Origin: Amoebophrya sp. A120
Lineage: Eukaryota > Sar > Dinophyceae > Syndiniales > Amoebophryaceae
Direction: 5' to 3'
Length of the DNA stretch: 64,000 nt
NCBI GenBank assembly: GCA_905178155.1
Contig: CAJINV010000006.1
Location: forward strand, 3,630,169-3,694,168
Every line of letters starts with the position of its first letter. Position 1 is the first letter of the stretch. The notes below the pieces were generated by a model, which worked only from the letters and a program-made list of their open reading frames with translations, did not search any database and was not told the DNA's origin. Shown piece after piece: positions 42,301-52,684 of the stretch. The translations under genes and the position numbers were made by a program.

Positions 42301-43117
42301 AATTTGAAACAGCAGAAACAGATGCGCTTGAGAAGATGAAACAAGAAAAAGTGACAAAAGAATCTTCGAGAAGGGTTAAAAATTTGAATCATACAAGACA
42401 AACTTTTGCGTCGCTCCTTTTCGAGTAAGTATATCAGTTATTTTCAAGTGTCGTGATATTCCGCAAGCGTTGCATTTGTAGCGTCTCCAGCTGCTCGCAT
42501 CCGCCGCTAGACTTTTCAAAATATCCAATGGGCAGTTCAACAAGATTCAAAAACTCTACTCCTAAATCGGACGCTTTCATTCAACATCGAAGCATATCCA
42601 TATCTCGCATACACGCGTAACTACTAAAAGCTCACTGGGCAGCTGCACCAGCATCGGCAGCTGTTCTAAGAGCTTCAAATTTATTCCTTGTCATGAAACA
42701 GATCGAATGAATCCGTGAAGGTGAATTATGCTAGTATGTGGAGGCGAGAAAAAGTACTTAAAAGTATACACTTGAGCGGATGTTTTGGGTCCCGCATGAC
42801 CTTGCGATAGAAGCAAAGACGCAGAGACCTGCTATAATTTTCGCCAATGTTTATTGTTATTCAAGATTCATGATCTCAATATAAATGCATACAATGGGAG
42901 ATAGAGACGCGGCACTCTTTAGCACCGATGAAAAGCTCTATACGTGCGAATAATACATCATGATGTAGTCGAAGGCAATTGTTCATAAGAGGTGAAGGCT
43001 TTATTTCATCCGATTGATATTGAAAAAGTCTACTTCATTTGTCGTTGTACCCGTGATTTTGTGGTCCCCACCACCACCACCACCTTTTATCTTATTACAA
43101 CCTAGTATTTATTCATC
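39382..43117. other. Intergenic region between genes 7 and 8
   Basis: The upstream side of gene 7, a GC-rich island (39.7-41.3 kb, listed separately) and about 1.8 kb of AT-rich sequence forming the 3' flank of gene 8. No supportable gene and no introner-like element is seen. Confidence 0.55.
39700..41270. other. GC-rich island
   Basis: A second GC-rich block, similar in composition to 7.16-8.96 kb and in the same setting, upstream of one gene and downstream of the next. Overlapping long ORFs occur on both strands (up to about 360 codons), a typical artefact of GC-rich sequence; none has a recognisable motif. I see no clear sequence alignment with the first island by eye, only shared composition and short GC-rich words. 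Confidence 0.6.
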
Positions 43118-46100
43118 TCACAGAAACATCTTCTTGATCGCATCCCAGTTTTCCAGCACCAGTTATGGCGTTCTCAACTGTTACATTCTCAACTGTTACA
43201 TGAATTTGTGATGCAAGAATGGGAAAAGTGATAGGAGAGATCTTGCGCGTCTTGCATGACAGGTTTGGCGCCGATTATCAGCCTGCTTGGCCCTCTGCGA
43301 ATTTGTCATGCGAAGCAGCTTGATGGTGTAGATTATGAAGGCAATTCTGCATGACAAACCATGTAACAGTTGAGAATGTAACGTTTGAGAGCCCCATACC
43401 AGTGTCATTTTCCGCAGCAGGATGTGGTCCTATCCTGTGCAAAAGTATCGCAGTCGTGTAAGTGCAAGTCTTGCATTACAAATCTTTCTCTGAAGGCAAA
43501 TCCGCATTACAAATTCTATTCCTCATGCTGAGGAAATTTGTAATGCATGACGTCGCCTCGGTAGTGTCGTGGCCTCGGTACGCCACTACAAGTTGGCGCA
43601 CCGAGGCTAGAAGAGGGCTCTTTAGGACGCGCATACAAAATGGCGCACCGAGGCCAAAAATGCCCGTTTTTCGGAATGGCCGCCTCGGTGCACCGAGGCG
43701 GACGGCCTCGGTGCGCCAAATTGTAGTCGGGAACAAAGCAGCAGACGGGCGGAACACAACAGCAGAAATGGAAAAAAGCGCTCGGGGCGCGGCGGTGCCA
43801 AGATTGTTTTTTTTGGGGTGAGACGGTGAGACACGTGAAACAAATTCGATGCTGTTGCCGTGCGTTCGAGGTAGTGCTCGTCGCGCGACGCCGCGAGCAG
43901 AAGCTCCCGCGGAAGGCAAGGGGCGACGCAGGCGCGGGCGTGTGCGAAGCGAAAAAACGCACGCGAAATCGCGAAGCACGCGAGCGCAGAGAAAATGGGG
44001 GGGGGCGGGGGGGGGGAGGACCGGGGGCCCATCGGCTAATTCGCGAGGTCACGCCGCGGGCCTTGATGGTGGGCAGAAAAACAAAACCCGTACCCTTGCC
44101 CGCGTCCGAGGGCAAGGTAAAAATAAAACGCAGGAGGCGAAGGCGCCTGCGCCACCTGGGACAGGTGTGCGATGGGACGTTTTTGCGCGCCGCCTCGGTG
44201 CGCCAAAATGTATTGTGAAGGCGCGCCGCTACAATACCAATTTTGTAGGTGGGCAAAAAGACATATTTGGGCGGGCTCGGTGCTGCCATACGTTACAAAC
44301 CGCACCGGGCTCGGTGCTGCTTTTTGGCGGGTTTTCTCAATGAAAAAAGCGCGAAAATTGTAACGCCCCACATACGATTTGGCGTACCGAGTCGTATGTG
44401 CGTACCTAGGCCACGTCATGCATTTATACGAGTACGATACTTTTGCAATGCATAGGTCCGACCGGGAAACCAAATCCACGATCCGCGGCACCTATCAAAT
44501 GCAAATATCTCTGGGTGTGGAAGATTGCTAGGTTTGTCATGCATATTTTGCATGACCCAAGAAGTAGACGCCTGTAATGCATTATCCAGCATCACAACAT
44601 TTGAGAGGGCTTCCTGATGCTCATTCCGCATGAGAAATGCCACCTCCGCGTATTACAAACTAGACTGTTCTTGCTGGTCACGCAATACAGATTTTTTCAG
44701 AATCCAAAAGCAGCATCACAAGTTGCAACCTTCCAGACCCAGACACATTTGCATTTGATAGCACCCCGTTGCCCGACTCCAGATCGGCGATTGGTAATCG
44801 CTTCACCTTCTCACTGACCCAGTACACCAGTGGCGCGCCGATCGTCACCCGAATCACCGTCAACGCATGTTTGTTGTCCCAATTCGGCTGGAGTTGCACC
44901 GGCTGCGCGATGTAGCACTTGGAGGCGAGAATGTCGGAAAGGTTTTCGATCACGTGTGAACCGTAGGGGCCGGGTAAAATCACCGTGGTGTCGTTTAGGG
45001 TGGATTTCTGCTCGTCGGTCAGGGAAAGCTCGAACTTGGACAAGTCCATCGACATCAGTTTGTGCAATTTTTTCAACTCATCTAACCCCAACCGTTGCTT
45101 GTTCGAGACGGAGTTCTTCACGGGACCGCGGCAAATCAACGAAATGATCGTGTTGCACCACATCATGCCCTGATAGAAGTTTAGTATAGCATTTATGCAT
45201 CACAAACGGGTATCATAGGTTTCTCATCATCTTCATCTTCAGTAGTACTTACTGCAGCATGATCACAAAGTCATGCTCTATTTGCAGCAGATTGCTACTT
45301 CTACTCATTCAGACTGGGTGGATACGCAGGCGCAGTAAAGAAAACATAATTACTAAACAATACCGCGTCCTGTTCTTTCGTGGTCTCCGTTCCCTCATTC
45401 TCCCCGTTAGTACAAGCAACCCCAGCTGTGCCACTAGTTGCCCCAGCTCCTACCGCCAACTGTCCACTCCTGGGCCTCGGTAGGAACATGTTGTGACCAC
45501 CACCACTACTGTGAAAATCTCCCCGGGGGGAATTCGACACAAACTCCCTTTCCTCTTCGACGCACTCCAGAAACGGCGATTTCAAACCCTTCACGATTTC
45601 GCGGACGGACTCCACCCAGGTTTTCAGGATGTTGTCGCGCAAGGGTTCCGGAATTGCGTGGTACAGTTTGATTTCGTTCAGCGCCATCTTCCACCGCAGC
45701 ACCACTCCCCAATTCAGCATGCGGGCGACCCCGGTCGTGGTCTTCTTGATGCAAGACCGCATCTTCGGCAAATCAGTATGCAGTGCAAAAGCATCGCACT
45801 CGTACCAATCGCGTTTATGCATTACAAATCTTTTTGGAAAGGCAAATCCGCATGACAAATTCAATTTGTAATGCTAAGTCAATTTGTAATGCAATTTATA
45901 CTAGTACGATAACTTTTGCAATTCATAATCAGTAGATAATAGTGATTCGTCCATGAAGAGCGGGAAGTGCTTCAACTGGAACCGCAAATCTTCGTCGTTT
46001 TTTCCGCTGTGCTCACCCCAAATATCCTCGCACGATTCCAATTCCTTGCTGTAGCACAAGGGCAACAGCACCGCACCGGAGAACGGCGGACCGCCGTAGA

Positions 46101-49100
46101 ACTTGCTGCCCGTGGTGAGGACGATGTATTCCTGGTCGAGAAACGCTCTCAACGCGCCCTCCTGCATATGAAAGTGCACAACTACTCCCCGTCCACCTCA
46201 TTAGTGATGCGAAAACCCAAATCCACACTGTGCCTGCTGTTGCTGTTGGCACTGTTTGCATGACAAGTTCTGGCAGGAGCACAAATGGCACTACAACGCT
46301 GTGCAAATTTGTCATGCAAAGCCTGCATTTTTGCTGACGGTTGTATTGCTGTTCATGCCATACAAATGAAGGGGAGGGGGAGCTATGTGCACTCTCATAC
46401 TGCAACCTCCCCTGGCACGCGTCAATCACCGGGATGATCTTCTCCCGGTATGCAAGAAAAAAACTGCGTAAGTGTAACTTTGTGCTGTAGACGATGCAAG
46501 ACATTTACAGCTGTCATGCTGGACATGCATCAGAGGCTGTTTTCGTACGTGTTTTCACTGATACTAGCTACGCATGACAGATTTCCTCTGGCATGCAGAG
46601 CAAACTTGTGATGCTGTTCCTCCAAGAAAGTTACTTACACTTACTGTTACTATACACAGTTTTTTCTTTGCATACCCGGCCGAACGTCTCGATTAGTTCC
46701 TCCACGATGGATATCACAAGAAAAAAGTGCTACAGTTACACATTTGTTGTAAATTCAGCATCACAGAGTTGCTCTGCATGGCGAAGAAAACTTGTAATGC
46801 GCAGACTATAAGGGAAAACACGCACGATCACGAAATAATCAGGCTGGCAAGCATTTCCTGAATGACAGAGGTTGTCTGTCTTGCTGGTATTGCATCAGAG
46901 TGTGTAACCGTAACACTTTTTTCTCGCGATAATCGACAACGAGGGAATCAAATGGCCGGTTTTCGAGCCAGCGACCACGTGGACGATGACACACTGGAAA
47001 TTTTGCTCGATCAACGCGTTGGACACACAGTGTTTCACTTCCTCGTCCATTTCCTTCTGCGTGAGCAAATGCCCGCCGCGGTTCCGCATGTAGACCTCCA
47101 TGGCCTCGACCTTCGGGAAGGATTCCGGCAGCTGAAACACGTTGTTGCCCGTTTTCACGACGGAGACCGACCCTGACTGCTTCGAGGCAGAAGGACTGTT
47201 GTTGTTCGCGAAAAGAGCACTGGTCTGTTTCGTGCTGTTCCCACCAAGAGCTGGTAACCGGACTTCTTTTGGACTGATGTTGGAAAAGAATTTCCCCTTC
47301 GCGGCGTTCAACGTGCCGGAGCCGACCTCCCCCGCGCCGGACACGATCGTCAGAATTCCGTTGCCGAGGTCGAACTCGTTTTCGTTCTCCTTCTTCTTCT
47401 TCAACAACCGGCAGATCGCGATTAACAAGGGAAGGTACTCCGCGTCGGAACCCGAGGGGCAAAGGGTGATACTGTTCGAAAACTTCGGCAACTTCCAGAT
47501 GGACCGCATTTGGTCCCGAATGGAGTCAATCATTTCCATGTACTTCGTCCTGCCCTCGGAAGAATTCTCGTCCATCTGGGCTTCGAGCATATCAAATGCA
47601 AAAGTGTCTGGGTCTGGAAGAATGCAACTTGTCATGCTGTTTTTGGACTCTAAAAAAATTTGTATTGCATGACCAGCAAGACGGGTCCGGTTTGTGCTAC
47701 ACGGACAGGACATTTCTCATGCGGAAGGTGCATCAGAAAGCCCTCTAAAAGTCTGTGACGCTAGGTCATGCATTACAGGCATCATGGATCATGAGAAATA
47801 TGCATGACAAACCCGGCAATCTCCCAGACCCAGACATTTTTGCACTTGATAGAGCAGCTCCGCGACTAATGATTCCCCGACTTGGAACGTGTAATCCGTG
47901 ACGCAATTGCTCGTGCACGAGCTCCGGTGAATCCCGCGCGGTTGCGGAATTGCGGGCGTGTTGTACTTGTTCACCCCCTCTTTCGTCAGAATCAGACGAT
48001 CATCTCCCCCAGACACCAGGAAGTCCAAGGTGATTCGCTTGGACAACGACGGCGTTGTGTTGTTGATGTTGTAACTGGGCGCCCGGTATCCTGTGCAAAA
48101 GTATAGTACTCCTCGTAGTCATGCATTACAAATCTCGTTCCCACGGCAAATCAGCATGACAAATTGCATTTGTCATGATGAGGAAATTTGTAATGCAATT
48201 CATACTACTAGTATGATGCTTTTGCAGGTCATACCCGGTTCAAGTGCTCCACCAGCAGATTCTCCTGCGGGGGCACAATGGTCAAATGTTCTTGCGGTAG
48301 CCTTTGCGGTGCGGGAAGGGAATTCAAGTACCGGTCCAACATTGGGGCGATAGGGACTTGTTGCCCGACATTGTTGTCTTGCTGATCTGCAGGGGTGGTT
48401 ACTCCCCGTTGAATGTTATTCATCGCCCCCGAAGTGTCGCAGTAGAAGAAGTTGGTTTCTAACGCAGGTGGATTGGCGGCGTTGTTGTTGTTTTTTGAAT
48501 CAGATAATTCCTGTTTCTCTTTCTCAACCGCCCCACCGCCCGGAGTGGTCACTGTCACATCCGGACTCGAGCTCTGCAGCCGGAGCAACCCTGCTTCCGA
48601 TGGCATTATGCATTACAAAAGTGCCGTACTAGTATGAATTGCATGAGACATTTTTTCAAGAAGAAAACTGGAATTTGTAATGCCGGTTCAGGTAAAAAGA
48701 AACAAGGTTTGTCATGCGTAGCTGCAATCTATACGAGTACGATACTTTTGCATTTCATAGGCGTGGTGTTTTCGCTGTTGCTGAAATTGGAGGAATCTGC
48801 CGTGTGGAGCAACGAAGCCGTCTCCAGAGACTGAAACTGATTTACATCCTGCTTCTTCTGCTCTTCCAGAAACCTCCGTCGGAACCAGCTATGCATTCCA
48901 AATCTGTCTGGGTCTGGACGGTTGGAACTTGTCATGCTAGCTTTCCATACCTAGGAGACCTGTATTGCATACTTAACCAACAGAAGTCGCAGCCTCTTTT
49001 GTACGGGAAGCCACGCAGTTTCTCATGCGGATTGCCAATGAGAAAGCGTTCTGGAAAGTTGTCATGCTAGGTTGTATTCGGAGCGGTTTCCATCATCCAC

Positions 49101-49457
49101 ATTTTAGCATCACAAGTTTCCAGACCCAGACAAATTTGCATTTGATACCCGCCCGGGGTTTTCAAATCCGACATTTTGTTGTTCGCGAAGGTGCAGTATG
49201 AACTGCAAAAGTACCATCGCACTCGTAGTAATTGCAGTCACGCATTGGAAATCTTTTTTTTAAGGTAAATCCGCATTACAAATTTTATTTCTCATCATGC
49301 TGAGGAAATCTGTAATGCATTTCGACGAGTACGATACTTTTGCATTTCATATGCAGCTGCCATCGTTCGCCGTCGTCGTGCCAAAAAGCTCCTGCTGCCG
49401 GCCCAGCGAGGGGCAGGAGGGCGACCGCTTCAAAGCCGAGGACTTGCGGATCGTCAT
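43118..49457 (-). CDS. Gene 8: PLP-dependent fold-type I enzyme-like protein, 14 exons
   Basis: Proposed ATG at 49457. Exons: 49457-49352, 49191-49148, 48884-48760, 48601-48234, 48081-47852, 47584-46932, 46706-46675, 46443-46400, 46161-45928, 45771-45364, 45169-44761, 44487-44455, 43425-43399, 43158-43118; sum 2,754 nt (917 residues). Twelve introns are introner-like; one GT-AG intron (45363-45170) is less certain. The region from about residue 215 to 800 has motifs I associate with PLP enzymes of the aminotransferase fold: NKYNTPAIPQP, SSCTSN, CPSGSDAEYLPLL, GAGEVGSGT, VAGSKTGHLIPS, VIDACQGR and TGSKFYGGPPFSGA, whose Lys is the best Schiff-base candidate (inference). Substrate and reaction are unknown. 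The N-terminal 200 residues are low complexity. The first exon could start further upstream. Confidence 0.68.
43164..43398. mobile_element. Introner-like element, family G (single copy here)
   Basis: Length 235 bp, with inverted termini of about 39 bp containing TCTCAACTGTTACAT; an inner copy of TCTCAACTGTTACA directly follows. Flanking repeat CCAGT is perfect. Last intron of gene 8; removing 240 nt keeps the frame. Confidence 0.88.
43431..44454. mobile_element. Introner-like element, family B, carrying a nested insertion
   Basis: The ends are typical family B (TATCCTGTGCAAAAGTATCG at the left, TTTTGCAATGCATA at the right) and the flanking repeat GGTCC is perfect, but the element is 1,024 bp because 869 bp is inserted inside it. 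Gene 8 intron; removing 1,029 nt keeps the frame. Confidence 0.85.
43549..44417. mobile_element. Nested GC-rich element with terminal inverted repeats
   Basis: Length 869 bp, inserted in the family B element and flanked by the 6-bp repeat ATGCAT. Inverted ends are GACGTCGCCTCGGTA at the left and the inverse of GACGTGGCCTAGGTA at the right. The inside has several copies of GGCGCACCGAGGC in both orientations, an adjacent inverted pair near 43680-43720, and a G-run near 43998-44019. It has no coding capacity I can support. The ends and interior are unlike families A-H. Confidence 0.78.
44493..44760. mobile_element. Introner-like element, family A
   Basis: Length 268 bp, with TATCAAATGCAAATATCTCT and the inverse ending ATTTGCATTTGATA. 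Flanking repeat GCACC is perfect. Gene 8 intron; removing 273 nt keeps the frame. Confidence 0.92.
45170..45363 (-). other. Probable GT-AG intron of gene 8
   Basis: Minus-strand donor GCG|GTATTG and acceptor TATCAG|GGC give a 194-nt intron that avoids the in-frame stop at 45301 and joins the two exons in phase. A better-looking donor (GTAAGT, near 45250) lies after that stop and does not give an open frame, so the exact donor is uncertain. Confidence 0.5.
45777..45927. mobile_element. Introner-like element, family B
   Basis: Length 151 bp, with TATGCAGTGCAAAAGCATCG and the inverse ending TTTTGCAATTCATA. Flanking repeat ATCAG is perfect. Gene 8 intron; removing 156 nt keeps the frame. Confidence 0.92.
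46167..46399. mobile_element. Introner-like element, family C
   Basis: Length 233 bp, with TATGAAAGTGCACAACTACT and the inverse ending GTGCACTCTCATA. Flanking repeat CTGCA is perfect. Gene 8 intron; removing 238 nt keeps the frame. Confidence 0.92.
46449..46674. mobile_element. Introner-like element, family D
   Basis: Length 226 bp, with TATGCAAGAAAAAAACTGCG and the inverse ending TTTTTTCTTTGCATA. Flanking repeat CCCGG is perfect. Gene 8 intron; removing 231 nt keeps the frame. It is separated from the next family D copy by a 32-nt exon. Confidence 0.92.
46712..46931. mobile_element. Introner-like element, family D
   Basis: Length 220 bp, with TATCACAAGAAAAAAGTGCT and the inverse ending TTTTTTCTCGCGATA. 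Flanks ATGGA and ATCGA differ at one base. Gene 8 intron; removing 225 nt keeps the frame. Confidence 0.88.
47590..47851. mobile_element. Introner-like element, family A
   Basis: Length 262 bp, with TATCAAATGCAAAAGTGTCT and the inverse ending TTTTGCACTTGATA. Flanking repeat GAGCA is perfect. Gene 8 intron; removing 267 nt keeps the frame. Confidence 0.93.
48087..48233. mobile_element. Introner-like element, family B
   Basis: Length 147 bp, with TATCCTGTGCAAAAGTATAG and the inverse ending TTTTGCAGGTCATA. Flanking repeat CCCGG is perfect. Gene 8 intron; removing 152 nt keeps the frame. Confidence 0.92.
48607..48759. mobile_element. Introner-like element, family B
   Basis: Length 153 bp, with TATGCATTACAAAAGTGCCG and the inverse ending TTTTGCATTTCATA. 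Flanks GGCAT and GGCGT differ at one base. Gene 8 intron; removing 158 nt keeps the frame. Confidence 0.88.
48890..49147. mobile_element. Introner-like element, family A
   Basis: Length 258 bp, with TATGCATTCCAAATCTGTCT and the inverse ending ATTTGCATTTGATA. Flanks CCAGC and CCCGC differ at one base. Gene 8 intron; removing 263 nt keeps the frame. Confidence 0.88.
49197..49351. mobile_element. Introner-like element, family B
   Basis: Length 155 bp, with TATGAACTGCAAAAGTACCA and the inverse ending TTTTGCATTTCATA. Flanking repeat TGCAG is perfect. First intron of gene 8; removing 160 nt keeps the frame. Confidence 0.9.
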
Positions 49458-52400
49458 TTTTACGAGATCGTGGTTGTGGTTCGGCGTCGTCCACCTATTT
49501 ATCTAGTGCTCGAAGCCAGAAAAATCTATCCGGCAGCAGGTCGTGCTACAACGAACTTCTATTCTGGGAGTAGTATATCCTATTGAATTTGTCGAGCATG
49601 ACAGGCGTCCGATGACATCAACATCTAGAAAGACCTTTAATATTAGGTCTAGTGGTCTGTGAAAACCAAAACTGAAACTTGTTGCTTAGGCTAATGCTGT
49701 TCCAGAAAATCTTTATGCCTTAAGCTTGCTAGAGATGGAGTAGACACAGCTATCCCCAGCAACGGTACCAATTATTTACAGAGTTGAGGTTTCTCATGAA
49801 GATCGTGAACTTCCGCGTGTAGACGACAACAGATGAAAGAAATGCTGCATTCTCTAAACGTAAATCAATACTTGTCGTCGATACACTTACACCACAACAC
49901 AACACCACCACTAGAAAAGCTGGAAAAAATGTTGCGTGTTGATATCGAGATAAACCACTACCGCAAAGAACAAAATTGAAAGCGGAACAAGCACATGGGA
50001 GATCTAGTACGTCTACGTACTCCTACAATGCGCGGGGTAGAAAAAGGGATTGGATAAATATGGCCAGAGGATGTTAGTTATGGATTGGGTAGTGTCAGTG
50101 TGTCACTTTCGTAGTTGCAGAAAAATCATGCACAAGTAGAATCTTCCATGGACCACTACAATTCGCTCAATTTCTTTACGTCGATGGACAATGTTCTTCA
50201 AGTTCATGCAGCTCGTCTCTCATCGATCCTTATCGAAGCAAAGCGAAAACTACGTAAATAAAAATAGGCCGATCATGATATTGTCTTCCTACTCATGTTC
50301 AAATGAAACCGAACAATCAAAGCACGGTAGCTTTTCTTTAATTTCATACACGACAGAATCAACTTGAAGCCTTCCTGCTCCATAACACACGACCGCTGTA
50401 GTAAAATTCGTTTTTTTTTCGAAGTCAAGTTCAACTTATTTCCTGTCTGAGGCAAAAAAGAAGCCCTTCGACAAATAGAATCCACCTCAATTATAAAGCT
50501 TCACTTTCTTATTTCTCCGCTCGTCGGCCGAATGGCTTACTTGTTCCTCAACACCGATCATGAAAAATACAATTTCCATTTCGAAATTTTTAAAATTACT
50601 GAAGCCGAATAGATTGCACTTGCAGAAGATCTAGCAAGGAGTTGTTGGAGGTCTCTACTGTCGAGCGCGTCGCTGACACGAAACTCTGGCGGGGCTCTCG
50701 AACAAGAACTACTTACCCTTGCTCACTTCCACATGGAATCATACTTAAAACGCACATGATCTACACAATAAACCGAGTTCACTCATCTACTCGGTTCATG
50801 TTTCGTCAATATTCTTTATTGCGGTAGTCCTAGTCGTAGGTAGTGCAGTGTGGTGCGGTAGCCGCGGCAGTCGCAGGCACGACAGGACTAGTACTTACAG
50901 AGCGTTTGCTAATGCAAATGCTATCGCTAACGGATAATCAAAACGGAAATCGCTGTCCAAAAGATGTCTATGACTAAGACTTCAGCTCATTTTTAATTAG
51001 TATTGGTCTGCATCAAATTCATACTCGCAAAGCGCACAACAAGTATACTTAATTAGTCCCTCAACATTTTTAATATTTTTAATTTTTTCTGAAATTGCGA
51101 CGCTCGCCATCATCTGGCGCGGCCAACCAAGAAAATTAATTGATGACAGCGATTGTATAAAATTTTTCCCAAAATTTAACATAGGCGTCGTGTAGTCAGA
51201 GTTAGACTCGACAAAATTCAAACCACGACTATAAAGCTTGGAGGTGGAGTTATTTTGCAGACTGATGTAGAAAGAGGAGCTACAACACTTATCTAGTGTT
51301 TTTACAACGACGAACCGCGCTGGGACCAACACCCGCAAAAACAAAGTGAAGCTATAACACAGTCAGCAGCCCCCAACTAGAATACAATATCCGCTGCCCC
51401 CCTGCCGCAAAATCAAAAAGCTGTACCAAACAAGCGGAAAACACAGATGCAAAAGAAGAGAACTAAAACTCCAGACTAGAACAATCCAAAATAGGGGGTA
51501 ACAACTGCAGCAAAATTTAGAAAGTGAAACTACAGGAAGGCGAGCACGTAGTGAAACTACAGAAAGTAGAACTGCTTCTGCTCCGCCTCAATTTCACTCA
51601 GCATTGAGTTTTTTGGTAGATTTTACCTAAAGCAACCCCAAGAATCTTCAAGCGTATTCATTGAGAAGATGATGACCGCTCTATTTTTCCTGTGTTTCAA
51701 CGTAGAAACTAGTAACCAACAGGACAATAAAGTAGAAAAGAACCTCCAGAGCGGCGCTACAGCAGCACCTACACAGGAAAGTGTTACGTTTTGCTTTTCC
51801 CCTATAATTTCAACGCTTTTTTACTATTGCTTTATTATCCTTTTGGTCTTTCATTTCAAGAAGATATCACTACGCAAAAAAACCCATTGTGGTCTGACGG
51901 CATTTTTAATCATGATTGGCAGTAAGGTAACATAATTACCCCTCGTCGCCCTATTTCCAAATATTTGTTTCATGTGGCCTACTGCCCAAGTGAAAATAGA
52001 AGAACCTTCCACCCAGCTTCATAATCATAGTATTTTTCAGTTTTCATTTTTCCTGTTATGCTATTCAAGACCATGATCCCCAGCCCGTAAAGAATCCGTA
52101 TAGACTTTTTTTTATTCCTGCTGTGTCGTGTACTTTACAAAACAGGGAAGCCATGATCCTCGCTTAAGGATAATGCTGCTCCCTCGAATATTTTTTTCTG
52201 TAGCTACCAAAAGAGTCTCTTTAGTGCGACTCATCGCACACCCTCGTCGCTGATAAAAAAGTAGAGAAGCAGCGTCTCAATGCTACCGATTAAAAAGTAG
52301 AGAAGCAGAAGCAGTACATTAGCGTCAATTCTATAGATTGATAGAGATAGTGATAATTATCTTTTACACCCTCCTTGCAAGTCGTTCAATGTTTAAAGAC

Positions 52401-52684
52401 TTTTGTCTTCTGAAGACCTAGTGTCGCGCGGAGTCTGGAAGAAGAACAACCTATTTCTGCTATAAGCATACGTATAAAGAAGAAGAAAAAACAATACAAG
52501 AGTAATTCGTATTAGTTGCAATCAGATGTAGTTGTTGAGAACTTACTTAACATTGCCAGTCCTCATTTGATAGAAGCATTTAGTATAAAGATAAACAAAA
52601 TCCAAGTAGGTTCTAAATAAAAGATTCGAGAATTCATAAATTTCATATTGATTTTTACGGCCAGCATTTGCATTCTTTCAGTTT
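49458..52684. other. Intergenic region between genes 8 and 9
   Basis: AT-rich sequence with many A and T runs and no supportable gene, element or array. It should hold the upstream region of gene 8, possibly an unrecognised first exon, and the 3' flank of gene 9. Confidence 0.5.

Noticed and set aside
45230-45300. GTAAGT donor near 45250 for gene 8
   Set aside because: It follows an in-frame stop at 45301 and gives no open joined frame with the acceptor at 45170; the GTATTG donor at 45363 keeps phase, though it is weaker.
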